The position numbers and the translations under genes were made by a program. The notes under the pieces were generated by a model. That model was not told the origin of the DNA. It worked only from the letters and a program-made list of their open reading frames with translations, and ran no database searches. From the NCBI GenBank assembly GCA_951230915.1, contig OX579635.1, forward strand, positions 21,328,001 to 21,392,000: a stretch of DNA of 64,000 nucleotides, written 5' to 3'. How positions within the stretch are numbered: position 1 is the stretch's first letter; every line of letters starts with the position of its first letter. The DNA comes from Antitrichia curtipendula. Its lineage: Eukaryota > Streptophyta > Bryopsida > Hypnales > Leucodontaceae. Below, one piece after another: positions 43,622 through 56,165 of this stretch.

Positions 43622-46583
43622 CTAATGGCTGAGAACGGCACCCCGGCTTTCAAATGGAATTTGTTCAATGTGAATTCTATGACGAGTCTCCTCAATCTCC
43701 TGCAAAAAGTAGAAAATAAATCAAATCATCATAGGAGAGAGAACCTAAATATTACTGATCAGTAGATCAACTACCGATACGTGATAATAAATAAAAGCTA
43801 AAACTAACACTTGGGAAAGAGCTAAAAAAAGACACAAGGTATAGAGAGCACCTTGAGTTGAGTTGCTGTGAATATTGGGATTCCAACTTGGGCGACCGCA
43901 AGTCCTCCAAAGTAGTTACCCATTAATACCGCCTGCTCCACAGGAAGGCCCTGGTACAAGCCCGCAGAAAAGCCAGCTAAGAAGCTATCTCCAGCTCCAG
44001 TAGGATCTACTTCGATTGCAGGAAAGGCAGGGACACGAAATTCCCAGTCCTTGGAAAATATCCTGCTCCCATTCTTTCCCTCAGTTACAATAAGACACGT
44101 CTTTTGTCTCACTTTCTCAATATCCACATACAAAGCTTCATTACGAGCTGCCTTCAGGAATGAAATATCTTCGAGCATGTCATAGAATGGCGTCTCCTCC
44201 AGATTTCGAAGGCCTACCAAGCCAGTTTCTGGATCAATGGTCCTTATAAGTGCCTGACAAGAACAAACATATAACGCTGTAAATAGAGTCCACAGAACAG
44301 GGATTACAGGTGATTTACCATTCCATTGAACCTCCTTCCACTCTCAACGTCCTTAACCCTTAACGGACCAAGGATTCATCGTCTGAAATGACCAATTCGA
44401 TGGATCATACCAAACACTGACTGATAACATAAACAGATTCAGAGGCCTTGAGATATCCAAAATTCAGAGGGCAAATCATAACAGTCAATCAAGTCTTGCG
44501 CTTAGACCTTTGACCCAGTTACATGAGGGATGGATAAGAATATCGAAAAGACATACCTGCACATCAACCACCACATAACGGGCCACGCCGACCATATGCT
44601 GCAAAGTTTCAGGCGAAACCTCGCAAGCAATGCCCACTGCAAGACCTAGCTCAAATTCCATATCAGGTACGTCAAGGGGTTCAATCGGTGCACAAATATT
44701 TCCAGCCTTCAGAATTCTTTCCTCTCCTTGAGTAAAATCCGCAAAAAACTCAGTCGTTCGCTGGTCTTCAATCACTTCAGGAGGGTGTGTAATGTGAGAA
44801 TGATATAAAAAATCTGGACCAACCTTCGAGGCCACCTGCTAGTACAGCATTACCAATGATTAGTATTAGCAACTTCAGGGATGGCAGCGGAAACTAACCC
44901 CTAAAGACCACGAATTCATGGATATAGACGGCCAATTCACCTGATCATATTGTGAAAAATGTAATTCAAATAGGCCAAATTTCATATCACCAGAGTCAGT
45001 GCAGAATAATGCACAAGTTGGTCAAGAAATACATTAAAAAATTCACCGAAAAAAAGCCCTCAACCCTGTTAAAGAAAACATGAGGCTCAATTTGGGCCTT
45101 TGGGGCCTTCTGGGGTAGGGGGAAACATTGACTGCAATGAGATGCACGAGCACTTTATAAGCTAACCTGAGATTCCATACCAACGGCTCCAAACACATTG
45201 GTGATGTAGGAAACCGACCCTCCCAATCCATGCACAATCTCGCCTCCGTGAAGAGTGATCTGATCATGGCAGTAGTGCCCCACTACCAGAGCTGCACATT
45301 GATCTCTCTCTCGCCACGAATGGCGACGCATGTACTTTCCATTTCTCTGACCAGGGGTAGGCTGTTTGTCCTTCTGAGCCACTTCATCCACCCAAAGTAA
45401 CGATTCCTGGAAAATTTCACAAAACAAAACCCAAAGTTGAAATTCAAACATACAAATTCCATCACCTCTTACACCACCACAACACCACATTCACCAATAC
45501 TTGAAGCCGAAAGTCTGTCGTCGAAAGTTTGCTTATTGGCAGACAATAGGCTGCAAACACTGCATATTGGCGGTTTCACAAATCAAGTCATTGACCTCTA
45601 ACTTGGGCATTGAGCTCGCAAATTTCCGAAAATGCGTTGAAAATCTCGCATACGATAGAGGTACCTAATTGCGACACCTACCTGAATGCGCCAACCCAAA
45701 ATCTCGCACAACGACTGCATATTGATTTTGAGAATGTATAACCCTGGTTAGTTTTAGGTCATCTACCAATAAAAGCTTTGATAACTTTCGCAAATGTTAT
45801 TCAAGTAATGCACTCTCTGAAGTGGTGGAATCCTCTTTGATTTGCTAACCAGAAATTTCAAAATCTGAACAACCTAATGATAGTATTCATGCTCAGCGCC
45901 TCAAGTGTCGATTTCGGGCGTGGTTACAGACTACAGACTACCTGCTTACCAAGAAGTTCATACTCGCTAAAGCAGTGCAGACCAAAATGACAAGAGGACA
46001 GTACAGAGCAAACGTTATGAAGGCGCCATTTGCGCGAAAGGATTCAGCCTCGCTGAGATTTCTTACTGGGCTTAAGCTCCCCGAAAGACAGCATTCTTCT
46101 GATTCGCAAACCTGCACCAAATTCCTCACAGACGAGGGTTTATTTACTCTTCCATGTCTCCAACCAACCGTGGGCATTGATTGACTACTCCAGTTCCAGG
46201 CGTGGATACAGAAGGAGCACAATTAATCCAAGGCGCAAATTAAGCACAACTCACCAAGCAAGGAAGCCAGAAACAGAGGGGTTGCACAGAACGAGAAGGA
46301 GCAGGCAATCCACCTCCTGGGTGGACAGATCGGGCGAAAACGTGTAAATCGTGGAGTCCGTCACGCATCCCAAGTCGAGCGTGGCGCCGCTGGAGTTCAG
46401 CCGCGACGCGTCTACATGATGCGTTCCATTGCTGCGGCTCCCATTCCGCCATGACTGCTGTCGCTGCTGCTGTTGCTGCGACATCGGACTCGTCGGTGGC
46501 TTCAGCAACCGCTCGCCATTCGCATGCGAGTGCGGCTGTCCCACCACATCGTGTCCATTCACGCTCTTGTCGTCGTTCCCCAT
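43622..46583 (-). CDS. pfkB-family carbohydrate kinase, inositol 3-kinase-like
   Basis: Exons on the minus strand: 45406-45167, 44835-44557, 44253-43852 and 43699-43622 join in phase, and a 5' exon ends at 46255. The second exon has QCAALVVGHYCHDQITLHGG and LGGSVSYITNVFGAVG, the opening of the pfkB fold. The fourth has DPTGAGDSFLAGF, the family signature with the catalytic Asp, after CLIVTEGKNGSRIF. The last exon ends ESRGAVLSH-stop. The pattern (VVG.YCHD, LGG..S.I.NV, a VDVQALIR junction) matches the plant inositol 3-kinase branch, which phosphorylates myo-inositol using ATP; the exact substrate is inferred. The start is uncertain. ATG at 46583 (MGNDDKSVNGHDVVGQPHSH) gives a long Q- and S-rich leader, but with the GTGAGT donor at 46254 its phase does not fit exon 2. 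An unseen small exon, another donor, or an indel could explain this. Confidence 0.82.
44353..44480. repeat. Intronic TTAA-type end fragment
   Basis: In the intron between the third and fourth exons of the pfkB gene. TTAA is followed by CCCTTAACGGACCAAGG and ATTCATCG, an end related to the TTAA elements (CCCCTAAAGGACC). The other end was not found. Confidence 0.4.
44893..45030. repeat. Intronic repeat, copy related to the hydrolase intron
   Basis: CTAACCCCTAAAGACCACG then ATTCATGG and CTGATCATATTGTGAAAAAT. The downstream part is the reverse complement of 62030-62115 in intron 4 of the hydrolase gene. It lies in the intron between exons 2 and 3 of the pfkB gene. Confidence 0.5.
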
Positions 46584-48099
46584 CGCCACAACAACACCAA
46601 TCTCCTTCCAAATTTTGGGACCCTCAAATAGACAGACAGACGGACGGACGGACTTCACCACCTTGTTCCAAAACCTCCACACAACCCTGATTTCGAGCCC
46701 CTGAAACCTCGAAAACGGGTGCCGACCTTAAGCATTCCTCATCACAAACCCAACTCCAATAAGGTCTCGATGAGCGAGGTTCAAATGCAGAAGACGGAAG
46801 ATCGATCGAAAGCAGAAAAATGAAATTGCGGATACACCCGCCAGCCCGCCCACCTACCCACCGCGTTGCCGTCGTCGGGAACACCAACCGAGGCGAGTAC
46901 CGGAATTTTAAAAACCCAGAAAGAATACAATACGTGAATACGTGATGGGACGGGGCTATTTTCGTCGGATTTTCTATCTTGCGCCACCCCACGCCAGTTA
47001 TTTATGCATTCGTCCGAGAGACCACAAGTTGGCTTTGGCTTCGGAGAAGATGCACGAATCCATCTCTGGCGACAAACTTTTATAACAGACAGTGCCTGAG
47101 GCCTGAGGGGAGATTCAACGCGCGGGGACAGGGGGGGAGGGAGTCCCTGTTCCCGCGGCTAAGCGTGGGTACGTGACAGGTGGGGTGTCCAGATGTCGGA
47201 TAATGAGTGCTGGAAGAAACGAGTTCTGGCTTTCTGGGAGGGTGACAATAACAAAAACGACAGAAATGGTTCCTTTGAAATTGGTTTCTAATGAGGGAAA
47301 GGAAAAAAGGAATTCAATGAGGTGCGTCCAAAATTGATTCAGTTTGAGTTTTTTCCGTATTTTTTTTAAGTTAGTCTGGATGAAAAGGAGCACATGCTGT
47401 TACTTTTTCAAGGGAGGCAGGCACACTCACTCCCGAGACCTACTGTACATTGCTCCCTATCAGTACGTGGATAGGATCAACGCACATTGATGGTGCTGAA
47501 TCGACTGACTGAATTATCATGGGAGGACACTATTGAAAGCATGGCCGGCGAGCTTGTTTTAGTTTATTTTATTGAAACTTTTGCATGAAAATTGATTCAA
47601 TGGTAAAGCCGCCACGCTGACGGATGAGCCAGCCGCTGGCTGCCATAAGTGTAGATTTCTAAATTCCAACTTACCAGATGGAAAGAACGCTGGCAATGTA
47701 AACTGACGGACGGCTGGATGCAATCTGGAGATTCTGACTGACTCCTATTGGCGTCCAAGATTCCTGGACCCCCTTCCGAAGTCAGTGAAGGCGAACGGAA
47801 TCTACTGGACAAATCGTGCGCCTGCAGTATATTCTAAGTTGACTGAAGGAGGGGGGCGATAGAGTGCTCCGGTTCTATCACCCGACGCACATGCCCGTTT
47901 TCTACACACCATCCGCCATCCGCCTAGCTAGGTGGCAGGGCGTGACTCGTTGGGCCGGTATTTACAAACTGGTCCCACCCGCAGTTACTTGTGCGGGCTG
48001 GCGATGGTGTTGGCGGAGCTTAGTTCCGCCACCCCGCCAGTCCTTGTCGGCACCCACCACAAAACTGGGCATGTGCGTGGGCTCTATGAGGATTGGAAA
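46584..48099. promoter_or_regulatory. GC-richer 5' flank of the pfkB gene
   Basis: The region upstream of the kinase start is GC-richer than its surroundings, with GACGGACGGACGG repeats at 46638-46655 and a G-rich run near 47130, as in a plant promoter and leader. The 47.8-48.1 kb part is also GC-rich, but no gene is supported there. Confidence 0.35.
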
Positions 48100-48501
48100 G
48101 AGCATGCCTACCAGGCGCTTCCCTATCTCTATCCCAATTCTACATCCAAGAAGATAGGGATGGGGAAGAGACTGCCCACCAATCTTCTCTATACTTGGAG
48201 GCTGGAAGAAAAAACTAGCCTTTATTTAGATATTGAGGTAGTGGAAAAAGGTAATTCCACAGTCCTTGCAGAATTCAAGGAACCTTATTCTGAATCAAAG
48301 GAGTACATATCATCCAGATGGGATAAGAATCAGTATAAGATTTACTCAATTTGAGTTCCGTGTCGAGATCCATGTTTGGAGAACTCGAACCTCTCTTCCT
48401 CCAAAATTTGGGAATACAGTACATTGGTAGAGGCTAGCTCTTCCCTATCTGGATGATTTTCATCCGGATAGGGATAGGGATCTCCAATGGTGGGGATGCT
48501 C
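48100..48501. mobile_element. Tourist-like MITE, copy 1
   Basis: 402 bp with ends GAGCATGCCTACCAGGCGCT and the reverse complement of GAGCATCCCCACCATTGGAG; the TATCCCTAT / ATAGGGATA blocks just inside also pair. It is very similar to the next copy, so the open frame through both (LEEKTSLYLD...EYISSRWDK) is a product of repetition. No clear target duplication. Confidence 0.65.
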
Positions 48502-48509
48502 TAAGCTGG

Positions 48510-48916
48510 TTAGAGCATGCCCACCAGGCGCTTCCCTATCCCTATCCCAATTCTACATCCAAGAAGATAGGGATGGAGAAGAGACTGCCCACTAGTCTTT
48601 CCTATACTTGGAGATTGGAAGAAAAAACTAGCCTTTATTTAGATACTAAGGTAGTAGAGGAAGGTAATTCCGTAGTCCTTGCAGAATTCAAGAAACCTTA
48701 TTCCAAATCAAAGGAGTACACATCATCCAGATGGGATAAAAAACAGTATATGATTTATTCAGTTTGAGTTTCATATCAAGCCCCCTGTTTAGAGAACTTG
48801 AACCTCTCTTCCTCCAAAATTTGGAATACAATACACTAGTGGGGGCTAGCTCTTCCCTATCCGGATGATTTTCATCTGGATAGGGACAGGGATCTCCACT
48901 GGTGGGGATGCTCTTA
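48510..48916. mobile_element. Tourist-like MITE, copy 2, with TTA duplication
   Basis: 401 bp (48513-48913) with ends GAGCATGCCCACCAGGCGCT and the reverse complement of GAGCATCCCCACC, flanked by TTA on both sides (48510-48512, 48914-48916). It lies only 11 bp from copy 1 in the same orientation. TTA duplications fit PIF/Harbinger insertions. Confidence 0.75.
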
Positions 48917-49017
48917 GCATTGAGTTCTTGGACCTTCTGAACCAAGCGCTCTCCATTGAGCTTTGGGCTCTCCCCTCCTCTTCAGTCCAACCTCCAATTT
49001 GACCTTCAGCTTCCAAT

Positions 49018-49194
49018 CCATGCATTCAAGAATTGTAAAAGTCCCTCTCTATGCGCAACCTGGACCTCTAGTTCCGAGGTGTCCAGAGGGGCTCCATGGC
49101 ATTTAGCGGAGTGCCTGGAGGTCCAGCTAGAGGTCCAAGCTCCAACCCGCACAAACCGGCTTCGCAAACATGGACCCTCCCCTTGAATGCATGT
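49018..49194. repeat. GC-rich inverted repeat (hairpin)
   Basis: Outer arms CATGCATTCAAG and CTTGAATGCATG and inner arms TGGACCTCTAG (49061-49071) and CTAGAGGTCCA (49127-49137) pair perfectly, with weaker pairing between them. It may be a small fold-back element. Confidence 0.5.
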
Positions 49195-49499
49195 TCTAGG
49201 TAATAAGACAAATTGTTCATATCTTTCATAAAGTTTAAAACCGATAACATCTTGCTTCCTCGGAGTGTAAAGTAACAATTGCCTTGTTAATTTTGTGGAT
49301 TGCCGCTTTCTTCATTGTTTTGGTTTACCGTGCCTTATTCTTTTTTTCTTTGGCAATTGTTCATTTCTTCAATCAACTATCTTTTAATATGTGTTATACA
49401 TATAATACTATATTAATGTTTCAAAATAAAAATATAAGTTTTAATTTCTTTTAATTCATTGAAACTTTGAAATTCAAGAACTTTCACATTGTAATGGGA

Positions 49500-49849
49500 G
49501 AAGTTTTGTTTTTGGTGTAAATAGAAAGCTTTAGACAAGAAAAAAGTGCAATGGCTTTTTTGTGGCGTTTGGATTTGAGATGTGAAAGTTGTTGCTTTTC
49601 ATAAATAAAAATAATTTAGTTCAATTTCATAATTTTAAATAAGGCATAACTAAATCCACATGGATTTTCTACCTTCTTTGATTGCAAAATAAAACTCCTC
49701 ATAACTTTTACCTCATTATTTGGAATTCAATGGTTCAATTCAAAGAAAGAAAAGTAAAACTTATCAAAATGTTGGCTTCCATTTCAAATTGGAGCAAATG
49801 CCTAGAAGCTCAAAAAAGGACTTGGGCATTTATGGATTTAGGAGGTCAA
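49500..49849. repeat. TTAA-element right-end relic
   Basis: 49755-49849 (AACTTATCAAAATG..., AGAAGCTCAAAAAAGGAC, TTGGGCATTTATGGATTTA) matches the right end of the 15587-16236 element; the terminal TTAA is mutated. A segment at 49665-49740 recurs at 52390-52455. Confidence 0.5.
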
Positions 49850-50269
49850 GGGCTTTTTTTCATGTAGATTTGAAATGCAATGTCAAAGTTCTAATTTCTC
49901 CCCTTCTTTAATTAAGTACCTATTTGTAGTGGCATACATTTAATGAGGCAGAAAACAGATTAAAACAATAAAATGACAATGCAATCAACATGCTTTGGAT
50001 TTAGGATTTTTTCATAACGTTCAGACAATATATTCTCAACAAACATTATATATAAGTACTCAAGAAATAATGGAAATCCATTATAGAATCTCATAGAACT
50101 CTAAACACATTACAATTTTTTTAATTCCAGCAAGCAGTTTAGCAACAAGTATAAATTAATATGAACACACACTTCTATTATCATCTAGAGAACTTAAGAA
50201 TTCACTACCATTACAACCATCAATTATGTATGTAGTTCAAGAACTCAACACTATGTACCTCAATTATCA

Positions 50270-50475
50270 GGCACGTAGTACAGTCTACTAGTGTGAGCTT
50301 CGACAACATCTAAGTGTTGAACAATTGAGTCCCTTATAGTCTCCGCTTCATTTGCTATACTTGTCTAAATATTTGTTGACGTCTACCTTCATCGTGGTGG
50401 CCGGCAAGAGGGAAGTCTTCATTGACACTCTCATTATGCTCTATAAGAATATTATGTAATATACAACAGACATAA
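50270..50475 (-). pseudogene. PIF/Harbinger transposase C-terminal relic
   Basis: On the minus strand the frame reads IYVCCILHNILIEHNESVNE then DFPLAGHHDEGRRQQIFRQV and a stop. After a gap and a frame change, RDSIVQHL follows. CC(I/V)LHN followed by an acidic stretch and a RD.I...L tail is the C-terminus of HARBI1-like DDE transposases. The catalytic core upstream (higher coordinates) was not recognised. Confidence 0.7.
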
Positions 50476-50479
50476 ATAT

Positions 50480-51230
50480 GTTTCTTTCTGGTTCTTTTCT
50501 TGGGGTAGTAGGAATATTTGACTTCCTAAATTTGGGAAGGCAATACATTGGTTCCTCCAAGAAAGAAAAAACGAACTCAATGGAAAATACTTGGACCTCA
50601 AGCAAGAGCTAGAAGGATCAAAGCTGAAGAACAATTATTCCTAAAACCTTTAAGTCTCAACCATTTTGCAAAATCTTATTGGCAAGATATTATTTGGAAC
50701 TTTTTAGTTTTGTAGGTAGACCAAAACATCATTTTATTATCTACAAAAAGAAATTTCAACATTGTGAAGTTTTCCTAATGAATTGAAATGATACAATCGA
50801 CGAGAGAGAGAGATTATAAAAAGAGCAATGTGAAGAGAGAAACTACAAAGGCTGCGGGAAGAGAGAACAATTAAAATACAAGCATGACAACAAAGGACGC
50901 AAGCGCTCCTAGAAAAAAAAAAAGTAGCATTCAAAATGAAGAGGCACCAGCAACATTTGAGAAGATAACAAGCGAGACAACGAGCCAAAGTGCATAGAAC
51001 ACAAAGGGAATTGGGCAGGTTGGCAATTGTAATGGAGGCCTATAAAGAGGCAAAAGAGAAGGCAAAAAATAAACCTTATGATTGATTGATGAGACTGAAA
51101 GAGTGGAAGGCAAAGGTAGCTACTAGGAATAAGAGGTGCAAAAACTCTAACAAAGCTTGGATTTGTTAAAAACAAATGTTTTTCAAGGTGGACAAACCTC
51201 AAGTAATGTTCTTCCAACACCCTTGGGTTT
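50480..51230 (+). other. Charged, purine-rich region, possible decayed ORF
   Basis: The plus strand is purine-rich and reads as charged peptide in stretches (EKLQRLREERTIKIQA, EKKKVAFKMKRHQQHLRR, AKVHRTQRELGRLAIVMEAY) broken by stops. It may be a dead element protein with a coiled coil; the family is not recognised. The minus-strand open frames over the same DNA are its antisense. Confidence 0.25.
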
Positions 51231-53567
51231 CAATTTGTTGCAATTACAATAGCAAAGACAAATTATAACACATTGAGGGATTCGATACACAATTCTGATA
51301 AAATTCTGATAATGTTTTTCCTTGTCATTGAACTGTAGTCTAAACTGAAAGTAGTTCACATCCTTTAATTAGAGTTTGAGGTTTTGAAGTTTAGAGTTTG
51401 GAGTTTGAATTTTTAGAATGCGGATGATTTTTCTATAAGCAAGATTCCTATGCTTTACATTGCAAAGATCACAGAAATGAATTTGCCCTTAAATTACAAT
51501 TGTGATGAAAGATTACCATTGAATTTATCAAGATAAAATAGAATGTCTCTAGATCCGGACATTGCATGAGCTCTTCTCCCCAGTCATGACAACAAATGAC
51601 ACAACTACAAACTAATCTTACAAGACATCCAAGTTGCGATCTATTAAATTTTTTAGAGACATTCATGGGATTGAAAAATTCATAAGAGAATATCCTCAAC
51701 ACATAGTACAAGTTCAAGATTTCTTGTAGTTGAACACACTTACGCTTGGGTCAAATTGAGAGAAGTCCCTAATTGCGACACAAAGTACAATAAGAATGGA
51801 TGTTACTCATGTTAGATGGTCATAATTAGGTCAACAAACTTTAATCGTAAAGTTCTTTCACCCAAAATTGCTTCAAAATACTTGGCCCAAAAGCAAGTCC
51901 AAAATCTTCATCAAAATTGTGTTTTAATGAATTTAGTCGTAGGATTTTGTGGACAAATTATTCAAGTAAATTGTTCCAAATTTTTTGAGTGAATATTCCC
52001 AATGATTGTAATCTCAATATGCCTAAATTTCAAAATGTAGACTTTTATAGCCCTTTCAAAATGTGAAGTTTTGTCCTTCAACATTTTAAGAAAAAAAAAC
52101 ATGTCATATAACTTGTGCATTTTAGTCAATATGCTGGAAAATGATTTGAGAATGTACGAAAAAAAATTTATCCAAAAGTATTTCATATTCATCTTTAAGA
52201 AAAATTATAAAAAGGAAGGTGGTCTTGAAAGAAAGAAAAAACTAAACCACTTATAGCATTTACATGAAATTGAGAATTGTTAATTCTAGTGGAGAGAATT
52301 TTGTAGAAAAAAAATATTATCTTCTCAATTTTTTTTAATTTGAAAATTTTCAAAATTGAGAGCAAAAGATGACTTTATTTGTTTCTTCTACCTTCATTGT
52401 TTGCAAAATAAAACTCCTCATAGCTTTCACCTCGTTATTTGGAATTGAATGGTTCAAATGTTTTTGAGTAGGTAGCAATCTATACAATGCAAAAAGATTA
52501 ATTAATTTTTTAATAATGTATTTTTGGTTGCCTATTTTGACAATGAAATAAATAAATAAAACTTCTAACTTTAATTATAAGAATGATGATGATTAGCATC
52601 CATCCTAAAAATTTCATGTAGAAATTTCAAATTATGAAGTCAATAGAAACCTACCCGAGTTCTCCCAAAGTCCAAAGTGTGTTCTTTGGTCCTTTAAAGG
52701 TTCACCCTATAGTGAAGCTATAGACAATTTGTATGCTACAAATGACCATTAATGGCTCTTGTAGGACCAAAAAATCTTGTAGTCAAATATTTTTAGGGGA
52801 ATTGCTTGAATATGTTTGAAGCCAGCAATTGCAATGTTAAAAAAAATTCTTAGAGGTATTTTTGACTTTTTATTTGGAAAAATACTTAACCTTATAAGAT
52901 TGGAGGAGTCAAGTTTAACAATTCATGTTCATCCAATTTTCTATATACAATTTTGTTCATGGTACGTGCACATCATTGAGTTATATTCAATTTATATATG
53001 TTGTGTATTGCATTAAAAAAATGGTATGCCTATGGAATATATTTCAACATATTATGCCTTTTATTCTTATAAAACTTGATTTTGATATTCAAAATGATTC
53101 CATTGCCTTTGAGCAAAACTAACAAAATGAAGCTTCTTTAGTGCAATTTCTAATCCACTCAAGAACTTTGAAAACTTCCTTAAAATCAACATTTCATATT
53201 GAATATTACAGTGTAAGATGTCACGGTGAAAACAAACATTGATGCTATTTAATAAATTAGATAATCAACTAGACCATAGTTGTAGTCCCAAACAAGAAGT
53301 AGTTATACATGTATACAACATACGTATGCACAAGTAACACATTGTAAATTTATCTTTGTTTTGTGGCCATGTAGGCTCCCCTACTCCCAATGCAAAGTCA
53401 TTCACATTGCACTTGGAAAGTGCTACTATATTCTATAGAAAATTTCACCTACTTAAAAACAAATCATAAATTGCGACACCCCTTCCAAGTATGGATAATG
53501 GGTTAACCCTTAAAAAAATTCACTTTTAAGGCAAAATTGTACAAATTTTGGATGTATACAGATACAA
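51231..53567. other. AT-rich intergenic stretch
   Basis: No gene is supported. Points of note are the repeat at 52390-52455 (copy of 49665-49740), an end-like TTTGGTCCTTTAAAGG motif at about 52685, and TTAACCCTT at 53503. Confidence 0.35.
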
Positions 53568-53659
53568 TAGAACCTCTCTAAAGCCTCCCTCTATAAACAA
53601 ACCTCTGTAAGATAATATTGTCAGACCGATCCCGGACCTACTGGTTTAGAAAGGTTCTA
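53568..53659. mobile_element. Very short inverted-repeat element
   Basis: TAGAACCTCTCTAAA at the left pairs with TTTAGAAAGGTTCTA at the right with one mismatch, 92 bp in all. It lies just beyond the 3' end of the methyltransferase locus. Confidence 0.4.
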
Positions 53660-55101
53660 CTTTAATCTATTTCAGAGAAAAGTGAACAAAATACAAAATG
53701 TAAAAAATTACTGTAAGATATTAAGGATTCCTTCTTGGTAATCATACAGAAATGCGGCTACTTCTTTCTTTGGAGGGGGTTTAGGGGCCATATCTTCAGT
53801 TTCCTGGAACCACACACCATTCATTAATCAGGACCTAGGCACCGGTTTGCTTTGTACAGACATAGACGTAATGCCAATCAGGGTCATCAAGGTTGAGTAA
53901 GTTTCGTGGTGATGGCTTCAAGGCTTTAGACGAGCCAGGCCTTGCTGTGCACACAAACTCAAACCGTTAAGAGCAACAGCACAGAATCGGAATTAATAGT
54001 TTCAGAATCTATTTGGATTCGTTCTCAATACTCACAAACCAAGGTTCATTAAATTTGTCGTTTCAATCTCAGAACTACTACATTCAGGATGTCAGGACAA
54101 GCTGGGGACCGTGAACAAAATCCTGGTTTTTATAAGACACTGATTATTTTCAGGTAGAATGCGGCACAGAACCAAAACCCAGTGATTCTCAATACCGTGT
54201 TTGGAAAACAACTATTTTGGAAATAACTGAGGACTCTTCTCTAACTTTCGGTCATACCACAATTGTAACTATGAGTTTCTTGAAGCCACGTCCAAGGTTC
54301 AACGGTTCTTCTCATTTAGTTCACAAGTATGTCGAAGGTTATTCTCAGTTAATTTCTCTACTTGACACCCACTATTAAGGACTGATCTGATGATAGATTA
54401 GAGTAGGAAATATATTTCCACCACTTACGGAGAACATGTACAAGGATTGAAGACCATGGAGTCGCCGCAGTCTTGAGCCAAGGCATGCGCGTTCGTGGAT
54501 CACCGCACGTAATCTGATTGAGCGTAAGAAAAAAACTCAAATAAGTACTGAATTGTTGATAAATGCGCAAGGATGAAAACTCACTCCTCTGTACAAATAA
54601 TACTCGAACACACCAGACCTAGGCCACTCGCAGGAAGGTTAGTAACTAATTGGGCAATTGGCACTTGCATTTACGTATTTGCATCCGACTTTCATTATCC
54701 TGAAGAGAATCCGAAAATTTCCCAGTCACATCCCACATTACAATTATCAGAAAATCTTCATAACTGCCAACACGAACTACACGCAAACAGAAGATCAGCT
54801 CCCGTTTTATCATCACACAAAACGTTAGAAATCATCAACTACTTGGATATGTAATAGATAGTAAACAATAGACAAATGAAAGTGGTGACCTGCGAATTTC
54901 ACCAAGCGCAATCCCAACATTTGTCAGTGCATCCGCGGCGCACTGATGTCAATCAAAGTTCAAGTAGCCAACCAAAATTAATCGGTCAGCTGCACGCCCT
55001 ATCTAAGGAAAATATGTCACCTTCACAATTGCTACATTATTTATTGCTATCATGGAGTTGAAGAAGCTGGTTCTCACTGTGCTATATTAAGGAGGAGGTT
55101 A

Positions 55102-55343
55102 ACAGGAAGATTTCGTGACGTTAACCAGGGCTAATCCTTTGAGGAATAGCCCCCACTTTAAACCCCATGTACACAATGTTTGAAAAATCTCGGATTTTTT
55201 TTTCCACACTACTTTAGACCCCAAAATGTCCCACCTTGGCCGAGCTAAAGTTCATGCGGGGTTAAGCCTTGGGGTCTAAAGTGGACCAGTTTAGACCCCC
55301 CAAAACTTTAGCCCCAGGGGCTAACGCCACGAAATCTTCCTGT
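55102..55343. mobile_element. MITE inside the methyltransferase locus
   Basis: The left end ACAGGAAGATTTCGTGACGT and the right end, the reverse complement of ACAGGAAGATTTCGTGGCGT, are inverted repeats with one mismatch, followed inside by GGGCTAA / TTAGCCCC. 242 bp. No clear target duplication, so the superfamily is not assigned. Confidence 0.65.
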
Positions 55344-56059
55344 GCGTTTACACCAAGACCAGAGCAAGGGACCGCTGTGGTACTACGTTGTTGGATGTGA
55401 TCACGGGAAGAAGGGCCCAAGACAAAAAAAATGAAATGGTACTTTGTGTGGTCTTGGTATATCCCCAGAGAGATCATGGGGGGGGGGGTAGTATCAATTT
55501 ATACTTCGGTTTGACAATGTGGATTCCAAAATCAATTAAATAGACAAAACCTGTGGCTGTGAGATTCAACAAATTTTGTTTCTTTACAGAATTCCATTGG
55601 CCTACCTCAATAGATTAGGGAAAGAAAAACGCTACCGGGATCTAGGAAAATGTTTCCACTTTCCACTTTGGCCATGTATACCAAGTAAACTTCTCATCCA
55701 TGGAGAAATACGTGGAGAATTGCAGTAACCCGAACGTGGGCTACAACCTATTTTTCAATCAATTGCTCTGGTCTCGGAGTAAAGAACCCCTAATTCTTAA
55801 ACTATAATAAGAAGTCTAGCAGAATGAGGAACACGAAATGAGAAAAGTGAAATATGTTTGCCTAGGGTTTTAGTGTTCACTGACGTGAGACTTCGAGTTG
55901 AATAGTCAGCTGGAGTACTCACCATGATAGAGTCGAGAAAACCTGCAAAACAAACACAAGCCACCATTTTAGCGAGGCATCATATATGATCCTCGTCTGC
56001 AAAAGGGATTGATCACAGAAACCTTCGTTGGAAGTTCAAGTTTCTAACACTTGTAATTA

Positions 56060-56165
56060 ACCGCCGAATGATCAAGGATTCATGGGTTTAAAATGATCGT
56101 ACAGTGAAAAACGAAATTCAGATTTGTCCAAATTTAATACCCCTGAATCGGTGAAGCATATGTTG
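56060..56165. repeat. Intronic repeat related to 44893 copy
   Basis: TTAACCGCCGAATGATCAAG then GATTCATGGG. Related to the intronic ends at 44353 and 44893, and in the same orientation relative to a minus-strand gene. Confidence 0.4.

Noticed and set aside
46240..46611. Alternative frame in the first exon of the pfkB gene
   Set aside because: It would fit the phase of exon 2 but is arginine-rich and looks like an antisense or off-frame reading; kept only as part of the unresolved start.
47932..48767. Open frames with TWRLEEKTSLYLD repeated twice, looking like a duplicated protein domain
   Set aside because: They fall inside two copies of a MITE with inverted ends and a TTA duplication; the repeat explains the shared peptide.
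50737..51220. Hydrophobic minus-strand frames suggesting a membrane protein
   Set aside because: They are the complement of a purine-rich, charged plus-strand region.
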